Assembly (NCBI GenBank): GCA_016213245.1
Contig: JACRBC010000056.1
Coordinates: 1-64,000 of the forward strand
Length of the DNA: 64,000 nucleotides
Reading direction: 5' to 3'
Origin: Candidatus Solibacter usitatus
GTDB lineage: Bacteria; Acidobacteriota; Terriglobia; Bryobacterales; Bryobacteraceae
Below the pieces are notes generated by a model. The model did not search any database, had not been told where the DNA came from, and worked only from the letters and a program-made list of their open reading frames with translations. This document shows positions 62,111 through 64,000 of this stretch, piece after piece; within the stretch, counting starts at the first letter, position 1, and each line of letters starts with the position of its first letter. Made by a program: the position numbers and the translations under genes.

Positions 62111-63433
62111 ATGCTTCTGAACGAGCCCCACCCGCTGGAAGTCAGAGTTCTCACGCGGCGCTACGTCTATCCCCAGTCCGAGCCCATCGGCCTGGATCAG
62201 TACGTTGAGCAGGAAGGTTATGACGGGCTGCGCAAGGCTTTGGCCATGCAGCCCGAGGCGATCATCGACGAGGTGAAGAGGTCCTCGCTGCGCGGTCGCG
62301 GCGGCGCCGGATTCCCCACCGGCATGAAGTGGAGCTTTGTGGACCGCAAGTCGCCCAAGCCCAAGTACATCGTCGTCAACGCCGACGAAGGCGAGCCCGG
62401 CACCTGCAAGGACCGCGTCATCATGGAGAACGAGCCCCACCGGCTCATCGAGGGCTGCCTCATCGCTGGCCGCGCCATCGGCTCCAATCGCGGCTGGATC
62501 TACATCCGCGGCGAGTACCGGCAGTATATCGACTGCATGGATCGCGCCATCAAAGACGCCTACGCTCGCGGCTATCTCGGCGAGAATGTCCTCGGCTCGG
62601 GCTGGTCGTTCCACCTCTCGACACACTCCGGCGCCGGTTCCTACGAGTGCGGCGAGGAGACCGCGCTCCTCGAGTCGCTGGAAGGCAAGCGCGGCAATCC
62701 GCGCCTCAAACCACCCTTCCCCGCCGTCTCCGGCGCCTTCCAGTGCCCCACCGTCGTCAATAACGTCGAGACCTACGCCGCCGTCCCCGACATCATCCTG
62801 AAGGGGGGTGAATGGTATGCCGCCCTCGGTACGCCCCGCAACGGCGGCACGCGCCTGGTCTGCCTCTCCGGCCACCTCAACCGGCCCGGCGTCTACGAAG
62901 TCCCGCTCGGCATGAACCTGCTGACGCTGGTCAACGAGATCGGCGGCGGTGTCTGGAAGGGCCGCAAGCTCAAGGCGATCATCCCGGGTGGAAGCTCCAG
63001 CCCCGTCTTGCGCGCCGAAGAGTGCGATATCCCGGCCGACTACGACAGCTTCGCCAAGGCAGGCACCATGCTCGGCTCCGGCGCCACCGTCGTTCTCGAC
63101 GAAACGGCCGACATGGTAAAGGTCCTCTCACGCCTCATGAAGTTCTACGCCCACGAAAGCTGCGGCTGGTGCATCCCCTGCCGCGAAGGCACCGCCTGGC
63201 TCAGGACGATCATGGCGCGGCTCGACGCCGGCGTCGGAACCAGGAACGATATCGACATGGTGGACCAGTTGGCTCAGGGCATGCTCGGGCGCACCTTCTG
63301 CCCGCTCGGCGACGCCGCCGCCATGCCCGCCACCGCCATCGTGCGCAAGTTCCGGGACGAGTTCGAGGCCAAAATCGCCTCCTCCCAGGTGTTCATGCCC
63401 GCGCCGCATACTCAGCCCCTGGTGGTCCTGTAG
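62111..63433 (+). CDS. nuoF: NADH-quinone oxidoreductase subunit F
   Basis: The 440-residue 51-kDa subunit binds FMN and NADH and cluster N3. The signatures are GRGGAGFPTGMKWSF and NADEGEPGTCKDR (FMN/NADH), and ESCGWCIPCREGTAWL with a later cysteine in TFCPLGDAAAMP for the 4Fe-4S cluster. Length and position between nuoE and nuoG are normal. Confidence 0.96.
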   Translation: MLLNEPHPLEVRVLTRRYVYPQSEPIGLDQYVEQEGYDGLRKALAMQPEAIIDEVKRSSLRGRGGAGFPTGMKWSFVDRKSPKPKYIVVNADEGEPGTCKDRVIMENEPHRLIEGCLIAGRAIGSNRGWIYIRGEYRQYIDCMDRAIKDAYARGYLGENVLGSGWSFHLSTHSGAGSYECGEETALLESLEGKRGNPRLKPPFPAVSGAFQCPTVVNNVETYAAVPDIILKGGEWYAALGTPRNGGTRLVCLSGHLNRPGVYEVPLGMNLLTLVNEIGGGVWKGRKLKAIIPGGSSSPVLRAEECDIPADYDSFAKAGTMLGSGATVVLDETADMVKVLSRLMKFYAHESCGWCIPCREGTAWLRTIMARLDAGVGTRNDIDMVDQLAQGMLGRTFCPLGDAAAMPATAIVRKFRDEFEAKIASSQVFMPAPHTQPLVVL

Positions 63434-63441
63434 GAGAAATC

Positions 63442-64000
63442 ATGGCGGATCCCATCACGCTGACAATCGACGGACGGCAGATCAAGACACCCGCCGGTAC
63501 GCTCGTCATCGAAGCGGCCAGGTCGGTTGGCATCGAGATTCCCGCCTTCTGCTACTACGAAGGCTTCTCCCTGCAGGCCGCCTGCCGCATGTGCCTCGTC
63601 GAAGTCGAGAAGATGCCCAAGCTCCAGCCCGGCTGCACGCTGCCGGCCGCCGCAGGCATGGTGGTTTACACCAACTCGCCCAAGGTCGTCGAGGCCCGCA
63701 AGGGAACGCTCGAGTATCTCCTCTCCAACCATCCTCTCGACTGCCCTGTCTGCGACAAGGGCGGCGAATGCGAGTTGCAGGATATGGTGTTCCGCTACGG
63801 CGCCGGCCAGAGCCGCTTCGTCGACATCAAGCACCATGTCGATGAGCGCCAGTGGAGCCCCGCCGTCTACTACGACGCCTCGCGCTGCATCCTCTGCTAT
63901 CGCTGTATCCGCGTCTGCGACGAAGGACTGGGCGTCGGCGCCCTCGGGCTCACCAACCGCGGCGTCGCCGCCGAGATCACCCCCAGCCACGGCGACCACC
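63442..64000 (+). CDS. nuoG: NADH-quinone oxidoreductase subunit G, N-terminal part (cut by window end)
   Basis: The reading frame begins at 63442 (MADPITLTIDGRQIKTP) and runs off the right edge after 186 codons. It shows the [2Fe-2S] N1b cysteines (FCYYEGFSLQAACRMCLVEV), the His-ligated N5 motif region HPLDCPVCDKGGECELQDM, and the start of N4 (CILCYRCIRVCDE). The molybdopterin-like domain would follow outside the window. It is nine bases downstream of nuoF. Confidence 0.94.
   Translation, partial: MADPITLTIDGRQIKTPAGTLVIEAARSVGIEIPAFCYYEGFSLQAACRMCLVEVEKMPKLQPGCTLPAAAGMVVYTNSPKVVEARKGTLEYLLSNHPLDCPVCDKGGECELQDMVFRYGAGQSRFVDIKHHVDERQWSPAVYYDASRCILCYRCIRVCDEGLGVGALGLTNRGVAAEITPSHGDH

Overview
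The window reads as a high-GC chromosome segment of an Acidobacteriota-type bacterium. The best guess is the Bryobacterales / Solibacter lineage, inferred from overall style: large putative-Ig (He_PIG-like) secreted proteins, Tat-leader isomerase and dehydrogenase genes, split complex I operons, and a chain of HlyD adaptors with a MacB-like permease. No marker was searched, so the lineage is an inference. No insertion sequence, prophage, integrase or CRISPR array was recognised.

Layout. 0-0.44 kb: the 3' end of a 23S rRNA gene, 5S rRNA and an intrinsic terminator. 0.44-2.9 kb: rsmE, ruvA and ruvB. 2.9-10.5 kb, minus strand: a penicillin-acylase-family enzyme, an 819-residue orphan, a small orphan translationally coupled to a GNAT acetyltransferase, and a GH3 glycosidase. 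10.6-13.4 kb: a TIM-barrel isomerase and an APC permease. 13.4-15.6 kb: a VapBC toxin-antitoxin pair divergent from an Rrf2 regulator-cysK operon whose promoter carries a perfect palindrome. 15.8-20.7 kb: a DUF72 protein, an FHA-GAF-SpoIIE phosphatase, a GT-C-like membrane protein, and a PilZ protein fused to a multi-CxxC domain. 20.7-21.5 kb: a decayed HEPN gene and tRNA-Glu. 21.5-22.5 kb: a cytochrome c and a TIGR04282-type glycosyltransferase.

22.6-32.0 kb: respiratory complex I cluster 1 (nuoC-D-I-J-K-L-M-N-H), in which nuoL is broken by one in-frame TAA. 32.0-38.0 kb: a DinB/YfiT-like protein, a NapH-like polyferredoxin, a DUF2461 protein, murB, a beta-propeller protein, a very short formylglycine-generating-enzyme-like protein and a Tat-leader Gfo/Idh/MocA oxidoreductase. 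38.1-41.9 kb: a secreted Ig-like protein and a 1037-residue protein with nine Ig-like repeats. 41.9-44.6 kb: recG-rsmD on the minus strand. 44.7-53.0 kb: an efflux operon of three HlyD-type adaptors, an ABC permease and a TolC protein, with no ATPase gene beside it. 53.1-59.4 kb: mutL, then guaA, ctp, a MerR regulator and thiS on the minus strand. 59.4-64.0 kb: complex I cluster 2 (nuoA-C-D-E-F-G, with nuoG cut by the window edge).

How the genes fit together. The two nuo clusters are largely complementary. Cluster 1 encodes the membrane arm plus C, D and I. Cluster 2 encodes A plus the C/D and E/F/G input modules. C and D are duplicated. Neither cluster has nuoB within the window, although cluster 2 places nuoC directly after nuoA where nuoB usually sits. 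The plus strand is C-rich over about 0.4-20.7 kb and G-rich over about 21.4-35 kb regardless of coding strand, so the tRNA-Glu/HEPN-remnant junction may mark a rearrangement. The leads most worth following are the nuoL nonsense codon, the three-adaptor efflux operon with its low-complexity and methionine-rich insertions, the PilZ-CxxC protein, and the regulatory palindromes at rrf2-cysK and nuoC. I did not find a clearly new defence or mobile system.
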